This document shows, in pieces, positions 44,630-53,620 of a DNA stretch of 64,000 nucleotides; the first letter of the stretch is position 1; every line of letters begins with the position of its first letter. The DNA is taken from the NCBI RefSeq assembly GCF_004295795.1, contig NZ_SEBR01000019.1, positions 1-64,000 on the forward strand, in the 5' to 3' direction. Source of the stretch: Flavobacterium sp. GTDB taxonomy: Bacteria > Bacteroidota > Bacteroidia > Flavobacteriales > Flavobacteriaceae. The notes beneath the pieces were generated by a model, which saw only the letters and a list, made by a program, of their open reading frames with translations, was not told the origin of the DNA and did not search any database. A program made the position numbers and the translations under genes.

Positions 44630-46099
44630 ATGTATAAATATTTTACGCTCATCTTGTTAGCAATGACGATTTCGTCTGTTGCGCAAATGCCTGGCATCGG
44701 CTGGCAAAAGCGATATGGTTCCGGAGCCGACGCGGCATCTTGCATCATCAGGACGACAAACGGTGATTTCGTGACCTGCGGGAAAAGGCGTCAGCAAGTA
44801 GGATCGGCGGCTCGCGAAAACGGCCATGTCGCCAGGATTTCGCCCAATGGCGATCTTTTGTGGACGTACGATTTCGGTGGAAACGGCGACGATTATCTGG
44901 AATCTGTCGTCCAGTTGGACAACGGCGGCTTTTTCGCAATCGGCTACGCAGATCTTGGCGAGCAGAATTACCAGTATTTCGTTTGGGGCGTTTGGCTTGA
45001 CGCCGATGGAAATCTCATCAACAGCCAATTTTTCGGCCCGACGGAATATTCGAATATCGGAATGGGTCTTGCGGTAAAAAAGACGACTGACGGCGGTTTC
45101 GTCGTATGCGGTCAAAAAGGTGGAAATTTCTTTCTGATGAAACTCAACGCCGCCGGACAGATCGCATTCGAGCAAACCTACACGCCATCGATCGGGAAAA
45201 GTCGGGCGCTTGACATCATCGAAACCAGTACGGGCGATTTCGTACTTTGCGGTACAGGATCGTCGGTGCAATATGCCAATGGCAATCAGTTGGCACTTGT
45301 CGTAAAGACGAATGCGCAAGGTGCGTTGCTATGGACGGCCACGCTAAACGAAAATGGCGACGAGTGGTATAATAAAATCCGCGAAGACGCAAATGGCAAT
45401 TACATTTTGGCGGGAAACACATATTCCAATGACGGACAATTGTCGGGCAATCACGGATCGAGTGATGGCCTGGTGTCCAAAATCACGGCTTCGGGCAACT
45501 TCGTCTGGCACAGGACAATCGGCGGATCATCGGGCGAAATTTTCAAGTCACTCTTGATCGCACCAGACGGCGGCTATTACCTCGCCGGACAAACGACTAC
45601 TTTGAACGACGGCCAGGTTTTTGGAAATCACAGCGCAAATACAAGTCAGGCAGATGTTTATTTGGTGAAAACAGACTCGGAAGGCAATTTCGAATGGAGC
45701 GGTTGCTACGGCGGTTCGCAATTTGAGCAGGCGTACGACATGACTTACAACGTTTCAGGACAATTGGTCGTGAGCGGCTACGCGGCATCGTCTGACGGTC
45801 AGGTCGAAACGTCCAATATCGGCCGAAGCTGGGTGCTGAAACTGGGAGAGAATCTGTCAGACAAAGATCACTCGTTAAGAGCCGTGATTTACCCGAACCC
45901 AGTTGCCGACGAACTGCATTTTTCGTCAGATGGAATACCGTTCGAAAGCGCGTCGATTTTCGATGTCAACGGACGTTTGCTGAAAATCGCAAAAGGATCG
46001 ATCTCGTCTTTGGATGTAAGCGATCTGACGTCGGGAATTTATGTTTTGGAGTGCAAGGGCGGAAATTCCGTGCTGCGATCCAAATTCGTCAAGCGATGA
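44630..46099 (+). CDS. T9SS cargo protein with beta-propeller-like repeats
   Basis: A 489-residue secreted protein. Signal peptide about 1-18 (ISSVAQ). Residues 20-390 contain about seven repeats of the form GGFVVCGQ / GDFVLCGT / GNYILAGNTYSNDGQLSGN followed by aromatic strands, suggesting a propeller-like fold. The C-terminal 75 residues are a type A T9SS sorting domain (YPNPVADELHF, GIYVLE, KFVKR). ATG at 44630 was chosen for the signal peptide. No enzyme motif seen; function unknown. Confidence 0.87.
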   Translation: MYKYFTLILLAMTISSVAQMPGIGWQKRYGSGADAASCIIRTTNGDFVTCGKRRQQVGSAARENGHVARISPNGDLLWTYDFGGNGDDYLESVVQLDNGGFFAIGYADLGEQNYQYFVWGVWLDADGNLINSQFFGPTEYSNIGMGLAVKKTTDGGFVVCGQKGGNFFLMKLNAAGQIAFEQTYTPSIGKSRALDIIETSTGDFVLCGTGSSVQYANGNQLALVVKTNAQGALLWTATLNENGDEWYNKIREDANGNYILAGNTYSNDGQLSGNHGSSDGLVSKITASGNFVWHRTIGGSSGEIFKSLLIAPDGGYYLAGQTTTLNDGQVFGNHSANTSQADVYLVKTDSEGNFEWSGCYGGSQFEQAYDMTYNVSGQLVVSGYAASSDGQVETSNIGRSWVLKLGENLSDKDHSLRAVIYPNPVADELHFSSDGIPFESASIFDVNGRLLKIAKGSISSLDVSDLTSGIYVLECKGGNSVLRSKFVKR

Positions 46100-46108
46100 A
46101 AATCAGTT

Positions 46109-46591
46109 TCAGAGTGGAATTTTGTTGATTTCAGACAGGCATTCGTTCACGAATTTCTCGATTTCAGGCAAGCTTCCAACGGTCGGCGAAGTCTGCACGC
46201 CATCGGTAAAAACAATTTCCTTTTTCATGTTCGTAACCGACGGATTCGGCTTTTGGATGATTTGGACTTCGGTAAAATGCACTTCGGATATTTTGCCGTT
46301 TTCATAGCTAAAGTCGGCTTTTTCGGTCTTTTTGCCTTCGTCGCTCAAAGCAGTTTGCCGTTTCGCCAACGCTTTCACGATGTGTTTTGCAGATTGGCTT
46401 TCGGCGTTTTTCGTCCCAAGTATCCAAACGGACAATTCGGTTCCGTCTGTCAACTTCTTTTCGAAAGTCGGTTTTGAGCCACGCAATTGGCCTTCCATCA
46501 TCGCGGCTTTGTCCGAAGAAGCTTCCTTTGGATCGACTTGCGCATGACCTTTGAAGGCAATCAGCAAAAATAGAAACAGCAGTTTTTTCAT
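46109..46591 (-). CDS. Hypothetical exported protein
   Basis: A 160-residue protein with a signal peptide (MKKLLFLFLLIAFKGHAQ) and a basic/acidic mixed domain without recognised motifs. It has no lipobox and no T9SS tail, so a periplasmic location is most likely. It starts 4 nt inside the end of the DUF1015 gene and is probably cotranscribed with it. It converges with the T9SS gene ending at 46099. Confidence 0.7.
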   Translation of the reverse strand: MKKLLFLFLLIAFKGHAQVDPKEASSDKAAMMEGQLRGSKPTFEKKLTDGTELSVWILGTKNAESQSAKHIVKALAKRQTALSDEGKKTEKADFSYENGKISEVHFTEVQIIQKPNPSVTNMKKEIVFTDGVQTSPTVGSLPEIEKFVNECLSEINKIPL

Positions 46592-47787
46592 AACTCGTAG
46601 ATAACCAATCCGCTACGGATTTTGGGTTCAATATACGTACTTTTCGGCGGAAGGATTTCCCCGGCGTCGGCCAACTTCCTGATTTGCTCGAAAGCGATCG
46701 GAAACAAGGTGAAGCCAACCTCGAATTCTTCCGAATCGACAAGCTCGACCAATTTGGTCAAAGGTTGGTTTCCTGGAAGATATTCGATGCGTCCGTCGTT
46801 TCGTAGATCGCCAATTTCCAAAATAGGAGCAAGCACTTCATCGTAAAGGAATTGCGCATCGACATCGGAAGCTGTTGTTTTGGTGGAAAGTCTGTAGAAT
46901 TTGTGTCGGAAATACATTCCGAATTCGCCTTTTTTGGTCGGTTTCCAAAGTTCCTGTCCCAAATCTTCGAGGTCGAAAGCAGTTTTGATCTTGGAGAGAA
47001 AGTCCGAATCTGATAGTCCGTTCAAATCGCGAATAACGCGGTTGTACTCGTTGATCCTGACTTCATTTTCCGAAACCAGAAGCGCCATGAAATTCGACAG
47101 TTTGTCGTTTCCGGAATCTTTGTAGCGCTCGAACAAAAGTGCCGCCGAGGCCGATCTGTGGTGTCCATCGGCAATATAAAGCGCCGGAATCTCATCAAAT
47201 TCCGAAACCAGAAAATCGATCTGGGATTTGTCCCTGATTCTCCAAAGCGTGTGTCTGTCGCGGTTCGGAGACGAAAAAAGATAAAGCGGACGGTGTTTTT
47301 TCGCCAAAGAAATCCAGTTGTACAACTTTTCGTTTTCGGGATAAGCGATCAAAACCGGTTCGGTGTTAAAGCCCGTAATGTGCAAATATTCCTCAAACTG
47401 CTCTACGCGATATTCAAGCGTATCTTCGTGTTTCCTGATTTTGCCGTCGAGATAATCCTGGATCGAGATGCCTGCGACAATTCCGGTGTAGGTGCGCGAT
47501 TTCGACCGCATCTCATACAAATAAAATATAGGGTCGCTCTCTGATTTGAGAACGCCTTCGTGCTTGAAATCGAGATATTTCGCCTTGACCTGCCCAAATC
47601 GCCGCACCGGATCGTTCTTTTGGACATTGACGTAACCCGGATGCAAAACGTGAAGGAACGAAAACGGGTTGAAATCGAGTTGTGACGCCAATTCTGCCGC
47701 CGAATAGTCGTCGTAGGAACGCGAAGTCACCAGAGCCGCTTTGTCTCTCGTGGGTCTTACAGCTTTGAATGGCGAAATTTTCGGCAT
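46588..47787 (-). CDS. DUF1015 family protein
   Basis: A 399-residue protein. MPKISPFKAVRPTRDKA, YFDYSAA-like VTSRSYDDYSAAELA, and the central DGHHRSASAALLFERY (about 215-230) are diagnostic of DUF1015, an uncharacterised family seen near serine-biosynthesis genes in other bacteria. The DGHH pattern hints at a metal or phosphate site, but no activity is established. ATG at 47787 matches the conserved start. Part of a minus-strand run with the dehydrogenase genes upstream. Confidence 0.9.
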   Translation of the reverse strand: MPKISPFKAVRPTRDKAALVTSRSYDDYSAAELASQLDFNPFSFLHVLHPGYVNVQKNDPVRRFGQVKAKYLDFKHEGVLKSESDPIFYLYEMRSKSRTYTGIVAGISIQDYLDGKIRKHEDTLEYRVEQFEEYLHITGFNTEPVLIAYPENEKLYNWISLAKKHRPLYLFSSPNRDRHTLWRIRDKSQIDFLVSEFDEIPALYIADGHHRSASAALLFERYKDSGNDKLSNFMALLVSENEVRINEYNRVIRDLNGLSDSDFLSKIKTAFDLEDLGQELWKPTKKGEFGMYFRHKFYRLSTKTTASDVDAQFLYDEVLAPILEIGDLRNDGRIEYLPGNQPLTKLVELVDSEEFEVGFTLFPIAFEQIRKLADAGEILPPKSTYIEPKIRSGLVIYEL

Positions 47788-47789
47788 TT

Positions 47790-47890
47790 TTATAATTAAT
47801 AAGTAATAATGAATAATTGTGGTAGGGCTTCGAACTCTCGATGTAATCTCCGAGGAGTACATTATTAATTATTAATCGTTAATTATTAAT
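47790..47890. repeat. AT-rich repeat words between hbd-like and DUF1015 genes
   Basis: TTATTAATTATTAATCGTTAATTATTA-type words of about 7 nt fill the 91-bp spacer and the ends of both genes. They resemble those at 1340-1490 and 61985-62040. Confidence 0.6.
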
Positions 47891-48781
47891 TCCTTTCAAA
47901 AATTGTTTAGAAACTTTTTCAGCTTTTTTGCTTTCGCTGTAATCGTAAAATCCTTCCCCTGATTTCACTCCAAGTTTTCCTGCGCGAACCATGTTGACCA
48001 ATAATGGACAAGGTGCGTATTTCGGATTTTTGAACCCGTCGTACATCACGTTCAGGATCGCAAGGCAAACGTCAAGCCCGATAAAATCCGCAAGTTGAAG
48101 CGGTCCCATCGGATGCGCCATCCCGAGTTTCATCACCGTGTCGATTTCGTAGACGCCCGCGACTCCGTTATAAAGCGTCTCGATCGATTCGTTTATCATC
48201 GGCATCAAAATGCGGTTGGCCACAAATCCTGGATAATCGTTGACCTCGACAGGAACTTTCGAGAGTTTTTCAGACAAGTCCATGATGATTTTGGTCACGT
48301 TATCCGAAGTGTTGTAACCGCGGATGATCTCGACCAGTTTCATGATGGGAACGGGATTCATAAAATGCATTCCAATAACGCGTTCCGGATGCGTTATCAC
48401 CGAGGCGATTTGCGTGATTGAAATGGATGAGGTGTTAGTTGCCAGAATCGTTCCGTGGGAGCAGTGTTCGTTTAGCTGACGGAATATATTCAACTTTAAA
48501 TCAATGTTTTCCGTGGCGGCCTCAACAACGAGATCAACGCCCGTAACGCCATCTTTCAAGTCAGTATATGTAATGAGGTTTCCGATGGTTTTGGCGCGTT
48601 CTTCTTCGGTGATCGAGCCTTTGGCGACCATTCTGTCGAGGTTTGTCGCGATGGTCGTCATGCCTTTTTCGATATTGGCTTCCGAGACATCGACGAGTTT
48701 TACGGTAAATCCGCTTTGGGCGAAAGTGTGGGCGATTCCGTTGCCCATGGTTCCGGCTCCGATTACGGCGATAATTTTCAT
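47879..48781 (-). CDS. 3-hydroxyacyl-CoA dehydrogenase (hydroxybutyryl-CoA type)
   Basis: A 300-residue NAD-dependent dehydrogenase. Rossmann motif GAGTMGNG (8-15); catalytic His and Asn in ATNTSSISITQIAS and GMHFMNPVPIMKLVE (about 136-150), and the C-terminal GVYEIDTVMKLGMAHPMGP helix-turn. Size matches short 3-hydroxybutyryl-CoA dehydrogenases (Hbd/PaaH). No hydratase or thiolase is adjacent, so its pathway (beta-oxidation or aromatic catabolism) is open. Confidence 0.93.
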   Translation of the reverse strand: MKIIAVIGAGTMGNGIAHTFAQSGFTVKLVDVSEANIEKGMTTIATNLDRMVAKGSITEEERAKTIGNLITYTDLKDGVTGVDLVVEAATENIDLKLNIFRQLNEHCSHGTILATNTSSISITQIASVITHPERVIGMHFMNPVPIMKLVEIIRGYNTSDNVTKIIMDLSEKLSKVPVEVNDYPGFVANRILMPMINESIETLYNGVAGVYEIDTVMKLGMAHPMGPLQLADFIGLDVCLAILNVMYDGFKNPKYAPCPLLVNMVRAGKLGVKSGEGFYDYSESKKAEKVSKQFLKGINN

Positions 48782-48807
48782 TTGAGAGTTGGTTTTTGGT
48801 TTGTATT

Positions 48808-49188
48808 TTAAAGTAAGGTGAACCTTTTAGGATCGGAAGTCTGGATGACAGAAAGTGCCAATCCGAGCGATGCGGCGAGATAGCCGGCCAAAGCGCAAAA
48901 GATCAGGGCGAAAGAAAGCAGTTGGCCGAAATCCCAATCCCATCCAAAGCTTTGGAAAACCAAAGCGAGAATCAAGCTGAACGAAATCGCGAAAGCCAGA
49001 ATTCCAAAAACGAGCCTGAAAATTCGGAAAGGCAAAAATACCGGGAGCAGTGATAATCCTAAAAATACCAATCCGATAAAGTAGGCGATAGGTTGTGAAA
49101 CGCAAATCATTACCAAAACCACGAGTCCGGCAACGGCAAAATAACCGATTGACAAATTTGTTATTGTTTTGGCAGACAGGTTTTTCAT
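48808..49188 (-). CDS. Small four-helix membrane protein
   Basis: A 126-residue protein with four evident transmembrane segments (about 12-30, 33-50, 56-78 and 90-115) and short polar ends. No family recognised. It overlaps the stop of the Gfo/Idh/MocA gene by 4 nt and precedes the dehydrogenase by 26 nt, so it is part of that operon. Confidence 0.72.
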   Translation of the reverse strand: MKNLSAKTITNLSIGYFAVAGLVVLVMICVSQPIAYFIGLVFLGLSLLPVFLPFRIFRLVFGILAFAISFSLILALVFQSFGWDWDFGQLLSFALIFCALAGYLAASLGLALSVIQTSDPKRFTLL

Positions 49189-50156
49189 CCCAGTTGCTTA
49201 AAGTTCTCGATGATGCGATATGCGACTTTCAGAGCGTCCGTTCCGTCTTCCAAAGTGACGATTGGTCTGGTGTTGTTCACGATGGCGTCGGCGAATGTTT
49301 CGAGTTCGTCGAGGATGGCGTTGTTGGCGGAAATATCGGGATTCTTGAAGTAAATCTGTTTTTTGACACCTTCGGCATTTTGCAGGATCATGTCGAAATC
49401 ACCCGGATTTTCAGGCGCGTCCTTCATCTTGACAACCTCGCATTTCTTCTCTAGAAAATCGACCGATATGTAAGCGTCTTTCTGGAAAAACCGCGATTTG
49501 CGCATGTTCTTGAGCGAAATCCGGCTAGCAGTCAAATTCGCCACGCATCCGTTTTCGAATTCCAGGCGAGCGTTGACGATGTCGGCCGTGTCAGAAATAA
49601 CCGAAACGCCGCTAGCATGCACGTTTTTGACGGGCGATTTCACCACCGAAAGGATCACGTCGATATCGTGGATCATCAAGTCCAGCACAACGGGAACGTC
49701 CGTGCCGCGCGGATTGAATTCGGCCAATCTGTGCGTCTCGATAAACATCGGATTCTCGATCATTTCGCGAGTCGCGATAAACGCCGGATTGAACCTTTCC
49801 ACGTGTCCGACTTGGCCTTTCACGCCATATTCATTGGCCAAAGCGATGATTTCTTCGGCTTCCTCAATCGTATTCGAAATGGGTTTTTCGATGAAAACGT
49901 GCTTGCCGGATTTGATGGCCACGCGAGCGCATTTGTAGTGCGAAAGCGTCGGTGTGACGATGTCGATCACGTCCACGGCATGGATCAAAGTGGCGATGGT
50001 AGGAAAGCGTTTGTAACCGAATTCGGCTGCTATTTTCTCGGCGTAGTCTGCGTTTTCGTCATAAAAACCGACCAGTTCGTATTTTTCGGATTGCTGTAAA
50101 AGACGCAGGTGGATTTTCCCCAAGTGGCCGGCGCCCAAAACTCCAACTTTAAGCAT
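49185..50156 (-). CDS. Gfo/Idh/MocA family oxidoreductase
   Basis: A 323-residue NAD(P)-dependent oxidoreductase. GAGHLGKIHLRL (8-19) is the nucleotide loop; VFIEKPIS (about 92-99) is the EKP motif; QVGHVERFNPAF (about 120-131) and the DLMIHDIDVILS (about 165-176) helix carry likely catalytic residues. The fold suggests sugar or inositol-type substrates, but none can be named. The ATG at 50156 fits the family; an upstream start would only add ten residues. Confidence 0.9.
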   Translation of the reverse strand: MLKVGVLGAGHLGKIHLRLLQQSEKYELVGFYDENADYAEKIAAEFGYKRFPTIATLIHAVDVIDIVTPTLSHYKCARVAIKSGKHVFIEKPISNTIEEAEEIIALANEYGVKGQVGHVERFNPAFIATREMIENPMFIETHRLAEFNPRGTDVPVVLDLMIHDIDVILSVVKSPVKNVHASGVSVISDTADIVNARLEFENGCVANLTASRISLKNMRKSRFFQKDAYISVDFLEKKCEVVKMKDAPENPGDFDMILQNAEGVKKQIYFKNPDISANNAILDELETFADAIVNNTRPIVTLEDGTDALKVAYRIIENFKQLG

Positions 50157-50253
50157 TTGGTTTGTGTTTTGCACAAATGTAAGCAAAGTTCACAAGTTCG
50201 TTTAAAGATTCGAAATCGATTTTTTTTGGAAGCCAATCCTGCTGACCCGCATT

Positions 50254-50379
50254 AACATTCGTTGTTCAACATTCGTTGTTCGGCATTCGTTGTTCAACAT
50301 TCGTTATTCAACATTCATTGTTCAACATTCGTTGTTCGGCATTCGCTGCTCAACATTCCTTATTCGTTATTCGTCGTTC
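50254..50379 (+). repeat. 14-bp tandem repeat, nine units
   Basis: Nine contiguous units of AACATTCGTTGTTC with one to five changes each; units 1, 2 and 6 are identical. No spacers, so this is not a CRISPR. Confidence 0.9.
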
Positions 50380-50572
50380 GAAATCTCGTTTGGTTAGCAT
50401 CGCTCGATCCGTGGCAAAAATTTGATCGCTAATTCGCTAATTCGCGGTTAAAATCGGTTGAAAACTTGGCGGTAAAAGGTCTGTCAATGTAAAAAGTCCG
50501 TCCGCAGCGAAGCAATCCGCGCGAGTTAGAAAAGTCAAAACGCTGAACTCGAACTGAAGAATAATAAACAAT

Positions 50573-50635
50573 GAACAACGAATGTTGAACAACGAACAAC
50601 GAATGTTGAACAAACAACAACGAACAACGAATGTT
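50573..50635 (-). repeat. 14-bp repeat units in inverted orientation
   Basis: Three exact copies of GAACAACGAATGTT (reverse complement of the 50254-50379 unit) at 50573, 50594 and 50622, with partial units between them. Confidence 0.88.
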
Positions 50636-50666
50636 GAAGTTTTGTGTGAAAACAACCAAAATCAGG

Positions 50667-50698
50667 TTTGGCCAAAACCCAAACAAGCCGTATTTTTA
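50667..50698 (+). promoter_or_regulatory. Promoter of pcm
   Basis: TTTG (50667-50670) and TATTTTTA (50691-50698) are spaced by 20 nt; the second differs from TAnnTTTG at the last base. The box ends 21 nt before the TTG start of pcm, downstream of the repeat array. Confidence 0.55.
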
Positions 50699-50719
50699 CG
50701 AGTCCAAACCAAACCCGAA

Positions 50720-51361
50720 TTGAAAGATACCAACAAACATCAAGGTCTTCGCAACCAACTCGTCAAAATCTTGAGAGAGAAAGAGATAACAGACGAAAAC
50801 GTACTTGCGGCCATTTCAAAAATCCCGCGCCATCTGTTCCTCGATTCGTCTTTCGAAGACTTTGCGTATCAGGACAAAGCGTTCCCGATCGGAGCCGGAC
50901 AAACGATTTCCCAACCGTACACGGTCGCCTTCCAATCCCAATTGCTGAAAGTAAACAAAGACGACAAAATCCTTGAAATCGGAACAGGTTCGGGTTATCA
51001 AACGGCAGTTTTGTGCATGATGGGCGCTAAAGTTTACAGCGTCGAACGCCAAAATGAACTGTTCAAAACCACATCGGTCTTGTTGCCAAAACTTGGAATC
51101 CGTCCAAAACACTTGTCGTTCGGTGACGGTTACAAAGGCCTTCCGAACTTCGCGCCGTTTGACAGTATCATCGTTACAGCGGGCGCTCCGATCATTCCTC
51201 CTGCGCTGATGTCGCAACTCAAGATAGGAGGAAGGCTCGTGATTCCTTTCGGGGACAAACACCAAATCATGACGATGCTCATCCGCAAGGACGAAACCAA
51301 ATTCGAGAAACACGAGTTCGGCGAATTCCGTTTCGTACCTTTATTGGAAAACAAGAATTGA
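50720..51361 (+). CDS. pcm: Protein-L-isoaspartate O-methyltransferase
   Basis: A 213-residue SAM-dependent methyltransferase that begins repair of isoaspartyl residues in aged proteins. GAGQTISQP (58-66) and ILEIGTGSGYQTAVL (84-98) are the family motifs; IIVTAGAP holds the later SAM-site segment. I place the start at TTG 50720: the family typically begins MKDT-x-KHQGLR, and in-frame ATGs upstream lie in 14-bp repeats and before the promoter. Its stop overlaps the next ATG by one base. Confidence 0.9.
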   Translation: MKDTNKHQGLRNQLVKILREKEITDENVLAAISKIPRHLFLDSSFEDFAYQDKAFPIGAGQTISQPYTVAFQSQLLKVNKDDKILEIGTGSGYQTAVLCMMGAKVYSVERQNELFKTTSVLLPKLGIRPKHLSFGDGYKGLPNFAPFDSIIVTAGAPIIPPALMSQLKIGGRLVIPFGDKHQIMTMLIRKDETKFEKHEFGEFRFVPLLENKN

Positions 51362-52653
51362 TGGGCAAAACTTTACTCGCGACACTTTTTATCACATTTT
51401 CGGCGTTTTCCCAAGGGTATACCAGTTATTTTACCGGAAATCAGACCAATATCACCACAACGCCGGAATTCGGCGTCTGCATGATGGGCGGCGCGACCGA
51501 ACACGACAACGCCATGATCTGGCTGCTGCAAAAAGCCAACGGAGGCGATGTCGTCGTGTTGAGATCGTCGGGCAGCAACGGTTATAATGACTATCTATAT
51601 TCTGACTTGGGCGTGAACGTGAATTCAGTGGAAACACTTGTGATCACCTCGGTGGCTGGCGCGACGAATCCTTATGTACTCGACAAAGTCGCCAACGCCG
51701 AGATGATCTGGTTTGCGGGCGGCGACCAATGGAATTACGTTTCCTATTTCAAGAACAACGCGCTCGAGGATTTGCTGAACCAACACATCAACGTAAAGCA
51801 CGCGCCAATTGGCGGAACGAGCGCCGGAATGGCGATTTTGGGCGGAAACTATTTCTCGGCCCAAAACGGATCGGTCACGACAGCCGAAGCTTTGGCCAAT
51901 CCTTACAACGACTACATGACCTTCGGAAACGGCGATTTTCTTGAGGTTCCGATGCTTCAAAACGTCATCACCGATACACATTACGACGATCCGGATCGCC
52001 GCGGCCGCCATTCGGCTTTTATCGCGCGATTGCGAAAAGATCTTGTCCAGGACGTTCGTGGCATCGCATGCAACGAGTATGTCGCGGTGTGTTTCGACCA
52101 AACCGGACAAGCCCACGTTTTTGGCGATTATCCGAATTATCAGGAATTTGCGTTTTTCGTGGGAGCGCCTTGTTCCAATATGGTTCAGGCAGATGTTTGC
52201 CAGGCGGGCGCGCCGTTGACCTGGAACACGAACAATTCCGGGCAGGCGCTCAAAGTCTACAAAGTTCCGGGCACGATGGCGGGCACGAATTCATTTGACA
52301 TAAATCCGAATTCGTGGTGGCAATCTGGAAGCGGGTCAGGTGGAAGTTGGGAAAATTGGTGGATAACCGCGGGCGTTTTCAACACGCAAGCCTCGAGTGA
52401 TCCCGATTGCAGTTTGTCGGTGAACCAAAATGACATTTCCAAAGTGCAGCTCGTTCCGAATCCTTTCGATGCGTCGGTCGAGATTTCAAATGTATCCGAA
52501 AGCCAATTCTCGATAATCGACGCATCGGGTAAAATCATCAAGATCGGACAGACTTCGGGCACGATCGACACCAGTTTCCTCAAACCCGGAATCTACTTCA
52601 TGACGATCACTTCCGAAGGAAAATCGGTGACGAGAAAAATGGTGAAACGCTAG
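51361..52653 (+). CDS. T9SS-secreted S51 (cyanophycinase-like) peptidase
   Basis: A 430-residue secreted peptidase. Signal peptide 1-17 (FSAFSQ). FAGGDQ (118-123) and GGTSAGMA (151-158, nucleophile Ser154) mark the S51 fold of cyanophycinase and alpha-aspartyl dipeptidase. Residues about 357-430 are a type A T9SS sorting domain (LVPNPFDASVEIS, GIYFMTI, MVKR). It should cleave Asp-containing substrates outside the cell. The ATG overlaps the pcm stop (TGATG). Confidence 0.9.
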   Translation: MGKTLLATLFITFSAFSQGYTSYFTGNQTNITTTPEFGVCMMGGATEHDNAMIWLLQKANGGDVVVLRSSGSNGYNDYLYSDLGVNVNSVETLVITSVAGATNPYVLDKVANAEMIWFAGGDQWNYVSYFKNNALEDLLNQHINVKHAPIGGTSAGMAILGGNYFSAQNGSVTTAEALANPYNDYMTFGNGDFLEVPMLQNVITDTHYDDPDRRGRHSAFIARLRKDLVQDVRGIACNEYVAVCFDQTGQAHVFGDYPNYQEFAFFVGAPCSNMVQADVCQAGAPLTWNTNNSGQALKVYKVPGTMAGTNSFDINPNSWWQSGSGSGGSWENWWITAGVFNTQASSDPDCSLSVNQNDISKVQLVPNPFDASVEISNVSESQFSIIDASGKIIKIGQTSGTIDTSFLKPGIYFMTITSEGKSVTRKMVKR

Positions 52654-53021
52654 TTTTTCTTGCCCAACATTGTTTTGAGCGATTCCATTTCCCGAAGCAA
52701 TTTGTTGAATTGGTCGTCGACTTGCTGCGGAATTTCGCTTGAGGTCAATTTCGCTTCCGCGGATTTCAAGGCTTTCAGACCCAAATCTTCACCGTCAATT
52801 TCCGATAGGATTTTTTCGGTAAGCCAAGCCAGCACGGACGCATTCTCGTGAATTCCAAAAAGTTGCGACAACGAAATTACTTGATTTTTGGTCGGTCGTC
52901 TTTGGCCATTCTCGAATTTAGAAATCAGTGCTTTGTCGATCTTGAGTTTGTCCGAAACCTGTTTTACCGTGAGGTTTTTCGATATGCGGCCGGTTTTGAG
53001 AAGTTCACACAATTGCTGCAT
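52650..53021 (-). CDS. XRE-type HTH transcriptional regulator
   Basis: A 123-residue protein with an N-terminal helix-turn-helix of about 55 residues (TVKQVSDKLKIDKALISKFENGQRRP), then a helical tail of unknown function ending in a likely coiled coil (FNKLLREMESLKTML). ATG at 53021 is the natural start. It follows smpB by 12 nt on the same strand and converges with the S51 peptidase gene, overlapping by 4 nt. Targets unknown. Confidence 0.88.
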   Translation of the reverse strand: MQQLCELLKTGRISKNLTVKQVSDKLKIDKALISKFENGQRRPTKNQVISLSQLFGIHENASVLAWLTEKILSEIDGEDLGLKALKSAEAKLTSSEIPQQVDDQFNKLLREMESLKTMLGKKN

Positions 53022-53033
53022 CGCACCCAAAAA

Positions 53034-53492
53034 TTAACGGAACTCTTTCTTGATGCGGTCGATGTCGCGTTTGGTGTCCTGTTCTTTCAGGGATTCGCGT
53101 TTGTCGTAGGTTTTCTTGCCCCGGCAAAGCGCGATGTCGAGTTTGGCAAACCCTTTCTCATTGGTGAAAAGTTTCAGTGGAACGATTGTCAAACCCTTTG
53201 TCTGCACGCTTTTCTCGAGGTTTTTGAGTTCGCGTCTGTTCAACAGAAGCTTCCTTTCAGACTTGGCTTTGTGGTTGAAAGTATTCCCGAAAGCATATTC
53301 CTCGATCGACATATTGATCGCGAAAAGTTCGTGCGCTTCGTTGAATTCGCAAAAACTGTCTGCGATCTGGGCTTTTCCCAATCGGATCGATTTGATTTCG
53401 GTTCCCGTCAAAACAATTCCTGCCGTATAAGTCTCGATGATCTCGAAATCGAACCGGGCGCGTTTGTTAAGGATGTTGACCGTTTTTTGCAT
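53034..53492 (-). CDS. smpB: SsrA-binding protein SmpB
   Basis: A 152-residue RNA-binding protein that works with tmRNA to free stalled ribosomes. NKRARFDFEIIETYTAGIVL (about 8-27), LTGTEIKSIRLGKAQIADSF and the basic C-terminal tail are standard. ATG at 53492 fits the family start (MQKTVNILNKRA). tmRNA itself is not in this window. Cotranscribed with the HTH gene downstream. Confidence 0.96.
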   Translation of the reverse strand: MQKTVNILNKRARFDFEIIETYTAGIVLTGTEIKSIRLGKAQIADSFCEFNEAHELFAINMSIEEYAFGNTFNHKAKSERKLLLNRRELKNLEKSVQTKGLTIVPLKLFTNEKGFAKLDIALCRGKKTYDKRESLKEQDTKRDIDRIKKEFR

Positions 53493-53620
53493 AGGACGGC
53501 AAATGTACATCAAAATCTTGCACGTCGCAAAGCGTCCGCTGTTCATAACTTTAACGATTTCGCCAAAGTTTCGTTAACGGAATTAGTATCTTAGTGAGAA
53601 CCAATTAAATAAACGAGAAT

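Larger units (their letters stand above)
50157..50719. other. Gene-free repeat region upstream of pcm
   Basis: 563 bp holding two arrays of the same 14-mer in opposite orientation (50254-50379 and 50573-50635) and about 190 bp of unremarkable sequence between them, including short GCTAATTC repeats. The pcm promoter lies at its right end. No RNA gene recognised. Confidence 0.75.

Noticed and set aside
50254..50379. Possible CRISPR array
   Set aside because: Units are contiguous with no unique spacers and no cas genes are nearby.
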